Program-made: the position numbers and the translations under genes
Shown: positions 36,505 through 47,756 of the stretch, piece by piece
How positions within the stretch are numbered: position 1 is the first letter of the stretch
Layout of the letters: every line of letters begins with the position of its first letter
Source: Pontederia crassipes
Lineage: Eukaryota > Streptophyta > Magnoliopsida > Commelinales > Pontederiaceae
Reading direction: 5' to 3'
Assembly (NCBI GenBank): GCA_030549335.1
Contig: CM060188.1
Span: forward strand, 43,675,696-43,739,695
Length of the DNA stretch: 64,000 nucleotides
The notes under the pieces: model-generated
Databases searched by the model: none
The model's input: the letters and a program-made list of their open reading frames with translations, nothing else
Told to the model about the DNA's origin: nothing

Positions 36505-37675
36505 TATATCATCATCTTCATCATCATCATCATCATTTATTAATTTATAGCAATTAATTATTTTTTTCGTTGGAATTTGTTGATATTATTAGTAACCATT
36601 TGCAGTGGTTGGAACTCAATTATATTAGTTTGTATTAAAAATTATTCTCCATGTGTTACAATGTCGATTATTTCTTGGGTTTGTCTATTTTTTTATTTCA
36701 GCTTTACATATCAAATGAAAGCTGTAATATGGAAGGGGAATTGAACAAAAAAAAATCTTGTAAAGATGAAGTCTGATCTGTTTTTTTTTTCAAAATTAGA
36801 GTGATTCAAACATTAATTTTTACAATAAGTGGTAAAAAATGCTTCATCCGTGTCCATAGCACATCAGAAAAAATAATCAAAATTAGACTATTCATTTTTT
36901 TATGTTGTCAGTACCTTTTTAACTTTCATGGTCAACCAACATCTTCTATCTCTCTTGGAGATATTTTGATCTGATTGTGTCACATCTTGGAAAGAGCTCG
37001 ATCAAGGATATATATAGTAGAAGCAACTGGTAAGATCATGTTGCACACCTTAAGTGAAGTGATAAGGTTGTTGGATCCAGAGGCAGCACATGAATCATGG
37101 AGAGTGCAAAGTATTGTAGAGGACTCTCTCTCTCTCTCCCCAAGTGTCCCTGCATTTCCTGTGCCCTTGATCACACTCCAACGACACCTAGTTGCCGTAG
37201 TCTTTCTTCATTGCTATCATGATGGCATTAATTGCAGGCGCCAAGTGAAGCAACCTGCAATGCAATATAAAAAATTCATAGAGCAAGTCACACTTTTGAA
37301 TAGATCCAGAACCAAGTGATGTTGATGGATGCATGCTTTGAACATGTTCTTACAGTTGACAAATTTAATCTTCTTTGAGCAAAAGTATAATGTGTCCCAA
37401 TGAAATGTATGTTCATATTAAAGGAGCACAAGCAGGTCAATTCATGTGGCAGCAGAAAACACTGAACTTGGGAGGGTGTTTCTTAGGGGCTTATTGTTGA
37501 TCTGTCAAAGTTATTGAACCAATTTTTTTAAATAAATAAATAAATATATATATAATTTCAAATGTCATTTAAATGTCACACAAAAGGATTACAATATTGA
37601 ATAAATAATTCATTTTATATTACATATCAAGCTAAACTATAAATTATTCTTTATAAAAATAATAGTAATTTTAAA
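36505..37675. other. Intergenic sequence, no supported gene
   Basis: An open frame at 36975-37319 lacks an ATG at its start and matches no family I know. A CT-repeat lies at 37124-37138. I cannot exclude an unrecognised exon. Confidence 0.35.
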
Positions 37676-38616
37676 TTTTTTTAGAAGAAAAAGGATTACC
37701 ACCATTTAAATTCTCATCCATTTATACAAATATCACCAAAAGGAAACATATGCTTGGCAAAAGAAGACGAACAGTGCTAACCAAAACTCTACTCTCGAAA
37801 AAGGTAAACCATGTGATATACAATACTATTCACCTGATATCTCTCCCCACAAAAAATGACATAGTTGTGCTGGAGCCAGATAGCTTAGGCACCGGCCACT
37901 AGGAAGTCAATCTCTGTCTGCCAAGCCTCCTCATGACTTGCCAGAAGTGCGCCGCCGCCAGGGGAACGTCACCCGTAATGGTCGTCCGAGAACATACCTC
38001 GCGAGACCCTAGATAGCTGAAGAAAAGATGTGTGACATCCTTCTCCGACTCCCCACTTATAAATAGGAGGTATGCCCACCTCGTCTTATAAACTCTGAAA
38101 AGAATCCGCTCACATAAGCTAAGCAAAGATCTTGACTTTTAGCGGCAAGCGAGAGCGCCAAATGAGTCTACAATAAACTCTGAAGTCCTCTGAGTCAATG
38201 GTGGCCAAAAGAAAATGAAGATAGAGGTTGCGAGCTGAGAAGGAGTCCGATACCCATACACAGCCATATGTCCCGATCAAATGTGGATGGAAGGGGCAAT
38301 CCTCTGGTGGAGTGCTAGTAAGTTAGAAAACCACCGATCGAAAAGGAGGGTCGAGGACTCGGTCATTGAACCGCCCATCTCATATCAGCACTTAGCACAT
38401 GTGCATCAGGATGTGTCGCTAAAGCCGATATCCAGGGAAAGAATCTGCAAATGGGCCCTCCAAAGCCGGTCATTCCGCCAAAATGAGAATGCCTCATCGG
38501 TGCCAAAAGATGGGGTCATGAAAGGCCGTACAAGTGGAAAATGAGCCGCCACCCCCTCTAGAAAGAAGAAGCTTCGAGTACGATGGGCCTAAAGTCCCAT
38601 GAGAGATCACGACTGT
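37676..38616 (-). mobile_element. LINE (L1/RIL-type), 3' part
   Basis: Minus-strand 3' end of the LINE that resumes at 47757. The A7 tail (T run at 37676-37682) is preceded on the minus strand by a GGTGGTAATCCTTTTTCTTCT word like those closing many plant LINE 3' UTRs. Upstream, about 37960-38130, a frame with WAYLLF..GES..DVTHLFFS corresponds to the zinc-binding region after LINE reverse transcriptases; some cysteines are lost and several stops interrupt the frame toward 38616. It is therefore inactive. Confidence 0.75.
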
Positions 38617-38770
38617 TGTTGGAGCAAAGTTTTAAAGCCATATAAAATTATATTTTGATGATATGAACCTCGAAAGATTAAAGTTATATGCTGAAAAAAA
38701 TTAAATAAAAAGGGATAACTTTATGCACTAAACTTTGATTAAATAATTGACTATGATCTTATTAGATTCT

Positions 38771-41119
38771 TGTAACGTTCTGAGATTTTTTTTCCTTTGC
38801 TTGCCCAGAAGGTTATCTCGGTGACGCCACTCAATTCTATACTTTGACTTTAACTGTCAACAAACTGGCTTACACAAGCGGAAGACTAATTTACAATATT
38901 CTATTATAATATGTGGAAGCCATTTATACAATATTCAATAACCTGTGGATTAGGGCTCACGTCTATACAATAATGAATCCTATATTCATGTGCATGTCAT
39001 CCGTCAAAGGAGCCACCAACCGTTTCATCATCGTCATCACCATCACCTGTATGGATCCAAATATAGGGGCAAAGTCCAATGAAGTAACTCAGTACGTAGG
39101 ATCACCCATAAAAATAAATAATATGAACCATGATCAATATCAATATAAACAATTATTCATAACAATATATAATTGGTCAGAATAGATAACATTTAATGAT
39201 AATTAATAAATCATAAATAATTTGATCAATCATAGTAATTATCCATATCATCAATTATTAATGATCAATATCCATTCAATTCGATTCAATTATCTTAAAC
39301 CAATTACCAATTGGTCATAAGTCGGTGAAGGCCACAATAAATAATTATCAATTATTATTTCTATTAACAATTTATCTATTCAATTTTCCATCATTCATTA
39401 GGGAGGAATTCAATTATCAATCAGCCACTATGACGCAATTCAATCAACGATGCAATTCAATTCAATTAAGAAAGCATCCATCGATCATAACAGTCTCCAT
39501 CGACCACAATGGGCCTCCATCGATCACAAGGATATCCATCGACCACTAGGGCCTCCATCAACCAGTCTCAATCGACCACAAAGGCCTCTATTAACTATGA
39601 TGCATCAACAATCGACTCAATGAGTCTCTATCGACCCAATGGACCTCAAACGATCTCTATCGACCATGAGGGCCTCCATCAACCATAAAGGTCTCAATTA
39701 TCAATTTAACAATTCAATTGTAGCAAATTTTCACATCGTCACTTGGATGATACACAATCAATATCAATAATTCTATTATCTAACAATTTATGCCAATTGA
39801 ATAATAGGCCATGAATCCATAATCAATTATTATCAATTAACATATTGCAATTATAATTAATTATTATCAATTAACATAACAATCACAATCACTAGACCAA
39901 TACATATCGATGCATGGTCATGAACAATCAATGTTATTAAACAATGAAATTAACTTTATAATTATTTTAAAACATATTTTAAATCTTCAGAATCCGACCC
40001 ACACTAGGACAAATCCAAGTCAATTCATCTATTTCACTTTCTCCAATTTCTATATCAGAACTCGGGTCGGGTCTAGTAAAAATCGAGCAGAATTCTGTCA
40101 TCGTCAGGAATTATGTTTCTGACACAATTTTTGTTAATCCTATCTATGTCATTTGATATTCAATCGATGCAAATAATATATAATCTTTGTATAATGCAAA
40201 AGAGTCCTAGGGTCCAGGTTGTGAAAAACTGACGACATGGGATCCCCTCACATATCTTAAGTTGGTTGAAAAATCAACTATATTTCTATTGTCTGTGAAC
40301 TATATGGACGTCTCAACTTTGGCCGACGATCCCTCCTTATTGACATTCAAAAACCTTCGGCTACAACTTGAATCTTGTTCTCCTTTGTCGGAGCTTCGAA
40401 AGGTATATCATCCGCGCTCTCAGGTACCTCGGTTTGTGAAAAAATGAAGGAGAAAGAGGAGGCTCTCATGCAGAAATTCTGTGGAGACAAATAATAATTT
40501 CTAACTACCTTTTAGCTCCTATTTATAGTTAACAATTAAGATTTTTGACTCCTATTAGGCCTTGGACTATTTCTCCATTAATCATGGCCATCCATCATTA
40601 GTTATTATCTCTTAAATATTCACATGTAATTAAATCTGAATTTCACTAATTATTTCATAACCATACTTATAAAAGATCCATCTCTACTCAAATTTCTTTT
40701 TATCTCCTCCATAACTTCTCTCAATCAAACTTTGTCTCCATCTTTTATCAATAACTTATGTTAATCAAATTATATTTTTATTTTATCTTTTTATTTCTTC
40801 ATTTTATCTAATTTTTGGAATTATTTAATCTCATAATAATTTGTCATCTAATTTTTGGATTAAAATAATATTAATGGTTGAAATATTTCTAAGCCATAAA
40901 AATCGCAATCCTATTCTATTTGGGAGGCCTATATCCATTAAACACTCTTTTAGACCTCAAATCAAATTTAAATCCCTAATATCAATCTAATTATAATTTC
41001 TACTTCCAATAGGATTTAATCTTTGTTTTTTTTCCTTTTTCCTTTTCAATTTCCCCTTTTTATCCATTAACTTAGGCAAAATTATTTTATTGCCCTTATT
41101 GAAATCTTGGGGTATCACA
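38771..41119 (-). mobile_element. Solo gypsy (Tekay/Del-like) LTR, 2,349 bp
   Basis: It runs from TGTAACGTTCTGAG to GGGGTATCACA and is flanked by a perfect 5-bp duplication ATTCT (38766-38770, 41120-41124). Read on the minus strand it starts TGTGATACCCC and ends in GTTACA, like Tekay-type LTRs. No internal domain is inside. A tandem array of TCCATCGACCACAA-like 20-25-bp units occupies about 39475-39700. Confidence 0.88.
39475..39700 (+). repeat. Short tandem array inside the solo gypsy LTR
   Basis: About eight degenerate units built on CATCGACCACNAGGGCCTC. Unit length varies from 20 to 30 bp. Confidence 0.7.
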
Positions 41120-41147
41120 ATTCTGGATGAATGAAGAATATTAAAGT

Positions 41148-43243
41148 TGTAATGCCCCAAAATGTACCCCACCAAGTGGCCGAATACATCCCGGGGACGT
41201 TACGAGACATGACTTACGTGTACAATATTTTGACTGAAATATGACTTTGACTGGTCAACATAATAGAGGCATAATTACGGAAGAAAACATAGCTATCATT
41301 TGATTAAAAAGAGGCATAATTAAAATGAACGCGAAAGTCTTAACAAGATAACATAACTAAGTCTCACATAATCTAAACATGATAGTTTGCATAAATAAAT
41401 ATAACTCGATGAAAATAAAAAGAAAGCTGAAGAGACTCGATTTCATGTGCAAAGATCACCACGAGCTCAATCTGTCGCCTACGCCATCATCATTTTTACT
41501 GGGACAGGTTATTACTTGTGACATTGAATACACAGGGGAGGTGAACCTCCCTGTGAGCTTTGACGCCTAGTACATAATAATGATATGACATATAAGCAAC
41601 AATGACATCATAAAGATAATCAAATAAACATAATCCTAAATGATAGTCATGTAGATATGATTGATACAATAACATCATGATCAAGAGGCATGAACTATAG
41701 TAGCATTACTGATGATAATATGATAAGTGTAACGAGATTAACATGATCATCATTAAAAAATCATAATATCATTGGACATTGCCCATCATCATAATCATTG
41801 TCATCTTTACATTTTTCATTATGTTACACTTATTTTGAAGTGTCTTTCAACTCCCTTTAATAGGGCCGGTGGAGTATCTTTCGACTCTCTTTTGGCCAGG
41901 GCGGAGCATCTCAACGCCTAATATGAGCCGGTGGAGTATCTTTCGACTCCCTTTTGGCCAGGTTGACCGTCGTCAACCAAACATAAGAAGAGCTCTTCGT
42001 TTAACATTTTTCATCTTTTATCTTTTTATTCTATAACTATCTTTGAGGTTAATTCCATAATTACAGATCACGGATTAAAGAATTGAGGAAAGATTTGTCT
42101 CAAGATGAACATCACTATAAGATGAGGTTGAGAGATTATAGATAAGCTATTAGTAAGACAAATAATGAACATTAATCCGTGTGCTATGGTAGTTGTAGAA
42201 ATATAACATAATAAGAAAAATCAATAATATTATAGAGAGGAGGAATTCGACACCCGTGCGATTAAAAACATGAAATAGAGATAAATTATCAATACAATTA
42301 TCGTACCATTCATGGATGATATGCTACTGTATGATACATTTCTCAGGCGCCAAATAGTATGTAACATGTGGTTTTAACACTGAGATCAAAGGTAAGTTAA
42401 ATTGCTATCGGGTGTTGTATGGTGATTCAAGGCGCTAAATACAAGTAATGATGCATAACCAATGATGCACTTGCCACTTAGGACAAGATGAGTACTGCAA
42501 CACCTCTCCTTCCCTAGATACTGTAGCTACAGTGCTACATGGGTACTCTAGCAGACGTGAAGTGCATTTAAATGGAAGCGCACATAGTGGCATAGGTAGC
42601 TGTGTAGGAGATTGTAGTGGACATGGTGGCATAATGAATGCATATAATGTAAGTAGATTTAATGACCAACACTAATGCAGCTAACATGAACAATGCGCCG
42701 TTTACGGATGTGACGTGTGTGAATTTAGTGCAAATAGAGTGATTACTGAGAAGAGATGTATGCCTTAACAACAGGTTGTGCCTTCACTTTAACCCAAAAG
42801 ATGTATTAGACTTTAATTCCAACAAATCATTTCATCTGATTATTGAACCAGCACATCAGATCATGACAAAGAAATCAAGACATAGGAAACCACGCATGAT
42901 GCATTTTATAGGACACTAACAGTGATCATAGCTTCTCTAAAAAAAATTGAGATTTCATCGACATGATGTTAAACTGATGGAATGAGATAGATTCAGTCAT
43001 AGGTCCTAATGACCTTTGTGTACCTTAAAGACGTGATCTCAGTGTCCAACGCCTCCATTCTCCTTCGACCTCGGCGCTTGACTTCCTTCTTCTCCTGCCG
43101 GCATCCAAAGATGAGAATAATCCCATTGCGTCTAGGGTTATGGATATTAATATGAAGAGGATTTCGTGGGGGTGGTTAGGAGAATGGGTCATAATTAATT
43201 AATTAATTAATTCTCTTTTAACAAAATTGAAGGCCGTTACATT
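41148..43243 (-). repeat. Complete LTR of element B (2,096 bp)
   Basis: TG...CA bounded. The proximal 929 bp pair with the inverted arm at 45774-46698. Shares the overall order of motifs with the element A LTR, for example the GGGGAGG..CCTCCC hairpin near 41535-41555, but is a distinct subfamily. Confidence 0.82.
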
Positions 43244-45773
43244 ATAAACTCCTTAAAATAAAATTCGTCCTCGAATTATGTATAGCGTAGGAACTTATCA
43301 AATAGTTTAAGAAATTTCTTACGCATTTCTAACTTGAGTTCCCAAGTCGCTTCATCGTCACTCTATGCAACCTTTACTAAGAGCACATCTTTATTCTTAT
43401 TATTCTTATGCCATTGAACTTTAAATTCTAGAATTTTCGGTGACTGCTCGTGGTATGTCTCCTCTTATCTAATAATATTTGCCTCATAATACTTATATTT
43501 TTGAAGCATGGATAAATGAAAAATATTATGCACTTGCCCATACGAAGGAGGTAACGATATTCCCTCTTCGACTAAGTACATCGAACGGATCTACGTATCC
43601 CATATTGAGTTTTCCCTTCTTACACTCATCATGCCCTTCATCGGAGAGACTTTTAGTAGTACATGATCATCCGTTCAAAAAATTTGCTCACATCGGCCCT
43701 TATCTGCATATATCTTTTCGCAAGTTTGTGCTACCTTCATTTGTTGATATATTAACTCCATCTTCTTGGCATATTCCTCGGTCTCCTTTAGTTCCTTAGC
43801 ACTTAGGAACTTTCGTTCATCAACCTCATTCCAATAAGCTTGTGATCGACATGGTCTCCCATACAAAGCCTCGAATTTAATCATATATTAAGAGCTTACT
43901 AATAAGAAAAATTCTTAGGTCATTTGTGTTATAGTCTTTCTTTTATCTGGAAAGACATTCGTTCATTATTGGTCATTTTTTCATCATCTTAAGGAGAATA
44001 CTTTCATCACCATATAAATTTTGGACAATGTCCTTACATTATATAGTATTTTCTTTCATTAACAAAGAATCAGTGCCATGGGTGCCCCACGATAAAGGAA
44101 TTACCTCATTAAATGTGGTAAACTCCACTTTACGTAAATACTGGCAAACCTCTTTTCATCTTATATTTTTTTCTTAACCTATCATGCTATCTTTTGATCA
44201 CAAGGGATCACTTAAGGCTCTTGGAAACAAAGTTATCTCCATATCATCATGGGTAAACATATGTCATGCAATCATATGGACATTTTTTTTTTCAAATCAG
44301 TAGTTTAGATCAAGCATCTTCTATATCCAACTTTTGGGCATTGAGATGTGGAAGATATTGCGAACTCGTTGGTAAGAGGGAGGTAATGCTAAGTCTATAA
44401 TCACCCTTATCGACCAATTCCAACACCTCAAATGAACTAACATATTTTAGTTACTTTTTTTTCGCACAATCTTTTATCTGTTTCATATCTTAGGCCTTAG
44501 AAATTTTCTTTCATCTATTTCATTCCTACATGTAGCTGAATGGTAGGATATCATATACAAGGCCTTAGAGAACATTGAGCATGGCTCATAATTATTCTTA
44601 ACGTGTGACGGTCATTATGGTTCACAAATAGAATCGATAAGTATCATTGGATGCAAGATAGAACATCTCAAGATTAATTTCATGGGTGATCACAATTGTC
44701 AAAATCATAAAAAAAATATGGCATGGTCATAGACAATCCTAATGTTAAGAATCATCATAGTAGAATATGGTATGATCAATTACCTAAACATGGGACATCA
44801 TAAGAGAATAAAAAAAATGTTGTATGACATCACAGATTGATAATCGCCATCATAGGATCATTCTTTAATCATAAAATAATCATCTAAATTATCTTATGGA
44901 TCATTAAGATCATCAATGGCATCATCAAGCGTTATGTGAGGAAATCATCATCATGTGGATCACTAAGATCAATAGTGCCATAAGATATAGCAAAATGAAT
45001 AAATAAAAAAAAATCATCATAAAAGATCAATGGTATCCGTGGACACAATCCCTCATCATGATTAATTATCATCTTTAAGGAATATTCTTCGATCATATAT
45101 TATATCATCATTGTGCATGATCATAAGGATGATCATATCAGAATTAACATTGACGTCATGAGGTAAAATCATTGTCATAGATAAGATCATCTTTGTGTAG
45201 AGTCAGTGACATCATGCATCATCTTTTCATTGCGCTTCTAGTGTTCTACTTTTTTATTTTTATTGACATACTGGGCTATTATAACATATTTTATATTTTT
45301 GTATTTCATCTCATTTCATCCTAACTAATTGTACATCCTTATATGCCTTTGTATGGATCGCAACCCAGGCTCACAACATTCATCCAATATCTCTCTCTCT
45401 CTCTCTCTTTTAGGACTTCATTATTTGGATTCCATGTGTTTAGTTCCTTCATCATCTCGTATGCAACCAAGCCTAGTGAACCTTCCCTCTTGCATGTGGA
45501 ATCGAGTTCGCCTTACTAAGATGGTAATTCATGGGGAACTCAACCTCGTTTAGAAACTTCGAATAAGTAGCATCTTGAATCTTTAGAGTTAACACTACTG
45601 CCCATTTGATATCATAAGTTAACTAATTCATCTGTTATGGCTTTGATATGGATTTATCTTATTTTAATGTTTCCAATATAATGTTCATATATTCTTTATA
45701 TTACATTGTTTTTTTCTTTTTTTTTTTTTGAATACATCTAGGTGTCATAAACAAAATAATGACAAACTAATCA

Positions 45774-46698
45774 AATCCGTGATCTGTAATTATGGAATTA
45801 ACCTCAAAGATAGTTATAGAATAAAAAGATAAAAGATGAAAAATGTTAAACGAAGAGCTCTTCTTATGTTTGGTTGACGATGGTCAACCTGGCCAAAAGG
45901 GAGTCGAAAGATACTCCACCGGCCCGTATTAGGCATTGAGATGCTCCGCCCTGATCAAAAGAGAGTCAAAAGGACCGGCCTTATTTTAGGGAGTTGAAAG
46001 ACACTCCAAAATAAGTGTAACATAATGAAAAATGTAAAGATGACAATAATTATGATGATGGGCAATGCCCAATGATATTATGATCTTTTAATGATGATCA
46101 TGTTATTCTCGTTACACTTATCATATTATCATCACTAATGCCACTCTAGTTCATGCCTCTTGATCATGATGTTATTGTATCAATCATATCTACATGACTC
46201 TATCAATTATGATTATGTTCATTTGATTATCTTTATGATGTCATTATTGCTTATATGTCATATCATTATTATGTACTGGGCGTCAAAGCTCACAGGGAGG
46301 TTCACCTCCCCTGTGTATTCAATGTCACAGGTAATAACCCGTCCCAGTAAAAAGGATGATGGCGCAGGCGACAGATCGAGTTCGTGGTGATCTTTGCACA
46401 TGAAATCGAGTCTCTTCAGCTTTCTTTTTATTTTCATCGAGTTGTATTATTTATACAAACTATCGGGTTTAGATTATGTGAGACTTAGTTATGTTACCTT
46501 GTTAAGACTTCCGCACTCATTTTAATTATGCCTCTTTTTAAACAAATAATAGCTATGTTTCCTTCCGCAATTATTCCTCTATTATGTTGACCAGTCAAAG
46601 TCTTATTTTGGTCAAATTATTGTACACGTAAGCCAAGTCCCGTAACGTTCCCGGAGTGTATTCGTATACGTGGCAGGGTGCATTTCGGAGGCGTTACA
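45774..46698 (+). repeat. Inverted partial LTR forming the right end of element B
   Basis: Reverse complement of 41148-42076, extending from the terminal TTACA to an AATCCGTGATCTG word where similarity stops abruptly. By-eye identity is roughly 93-95%. Confidence 0.85.
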
Positions 46699-47756
46699 AA
46701 AGTTGTAGAGAATCTTATTAGTTATCCATAAAATCTAAGATTATCTAATTTGAATAATTGTACAAAAAGTTATGCTTCAAATAGTGCAAATTGATCAATC
46801 TATCGGTCGAAGCAAAGATGGCCGATCAAGACAATACCGGTCGACTGATGAATGCCTGTGCTATCCAATTCTACGTTGAGACTATATTGGTCGATAGACT
46901 AATCGACGAACCGGCTGACCAGTCAACTCAACGGGAGAAATAAAAAATGTCGAGACAAAAATGTCGATACTCTGGTCGACCGATCAATCGCAGAAACTGA
47001 AGAAATGAGCACAACGGTCACATAGATTGGTCGACCGATTTAAATTGTGATCGATCAGTCTCCAGGTCAAATGAATAGTAATGTCTATATTCGAATGAGA
47101 AAAGTATGGAAAAAATTCTGAACGAATTTTTCACACATTGAAGTCTATAAAAGAAGTGTCAACGCCAGAAGCAATGACATCCATTCAATTTTTGAAGAAA
47201 AACTTCAAGTTATCAAAAGAAGATTTTTTCCTTGACGTTATCATTTTAGTTTTTCTTTTCTTTCTCTTTTATCTTCTTGTGAGCATCCAATTTTAAAAGA
47301 GAGAAATAATTTTTCAGAAAAATTGAAAGAGCTCATGTGCGAAAAAGGTTCCATATCTTACATCTTGAGCGAGAGAAAAAAATTAGCTTCCTGGGAAGAA
47401 AAGTTGTCTTGCCTCTCAAAGCGGAAAAAATGTGATTAATGTAAAGGATTTTTCTTTCTTGTCCCATTTGGAACTAAGGAAGATTTTAATGGAATCTCCG
47501 GCGGTCTCGAGATTGAGAAGTCGGAGCGGAGACGTAGGCCAAGGTGTGACCGAACCTCGTCAACAACCACCATGTTCATTTGTTTACAATTTCTCTCCCT
47601 CTCCCTCTCATATTATGTTTGTAATTTAGTTTTATTTGTATTGATTTAAAGATTGCTGAATCGATTTTAAGTTTTCACGATTGAATTTATAAAATCAATA
47701 CTTTTATCTTTGAAACACCAATTCAACCCCCTCTTGGTGCCCTTTGGGATCCAACA

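Larger units (their letters stand above)
41148..46698 (-). mobile_element. Gypsy-derived element B with inverted LTR ends and 5-bp target duplication
   Basis: The element is flanked by a perfect AAAGT duplication (41143-41147, 46699-46703). The left side is a full LTR, 41148-43243, from TGTAATGCCCC to GGCCGTTACA, followed by the same junction text as in element A (a TTCGTCCTCGAATT word). About 43675-43884 on the minus strand is a gypsy integrase C-terminal remnant (EALYGRPCRS is legible), which fixes the element orientation. The right side, 45774-46698, is an inverted copy of only the first 929 bp of the left LTR, so both outer ends are the same LTR terminus. The interior, including 45310-45570, resembles the interior of element A. 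It is broken and cannot be whole in this layout. Confidence 0.85.
38617..47756 (+). mobile_element. Solo copia LTR (SIRE/Maximus-like), split by two later insertions
   Basis: The LTR begins TGTTGGAGCAAAG at 38617 and ends with CCCTCTTGGTGCCCTTTGGG...CCAACA at 47756, the characteristic tail of SIRE-type copia LTRs. A TATAAAAG box at 47146 shows plus orientation. Its own sequence is 38617-38770, 41125-41147 and 46704-47756, about 1.23 kb in all; the rest is inserted DNA. LINE sequence lies on both sides, so no internal region remains and this is a solo LTR. Flanking pentamers ACTGT and GTCGT do not match cleanly. Confidence 0.75.

Noticed and set aside
37120-37140. Possible microRNA precursor near the CT repeat
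   Set aside because: No stable hairpin arm or known miRNA sequence could be read.
36975-37319. 114-codon plus-strand frame
   Set aside because: It has no ATG at its start, no recognised domain and no splice context. Kept only as intergenic.
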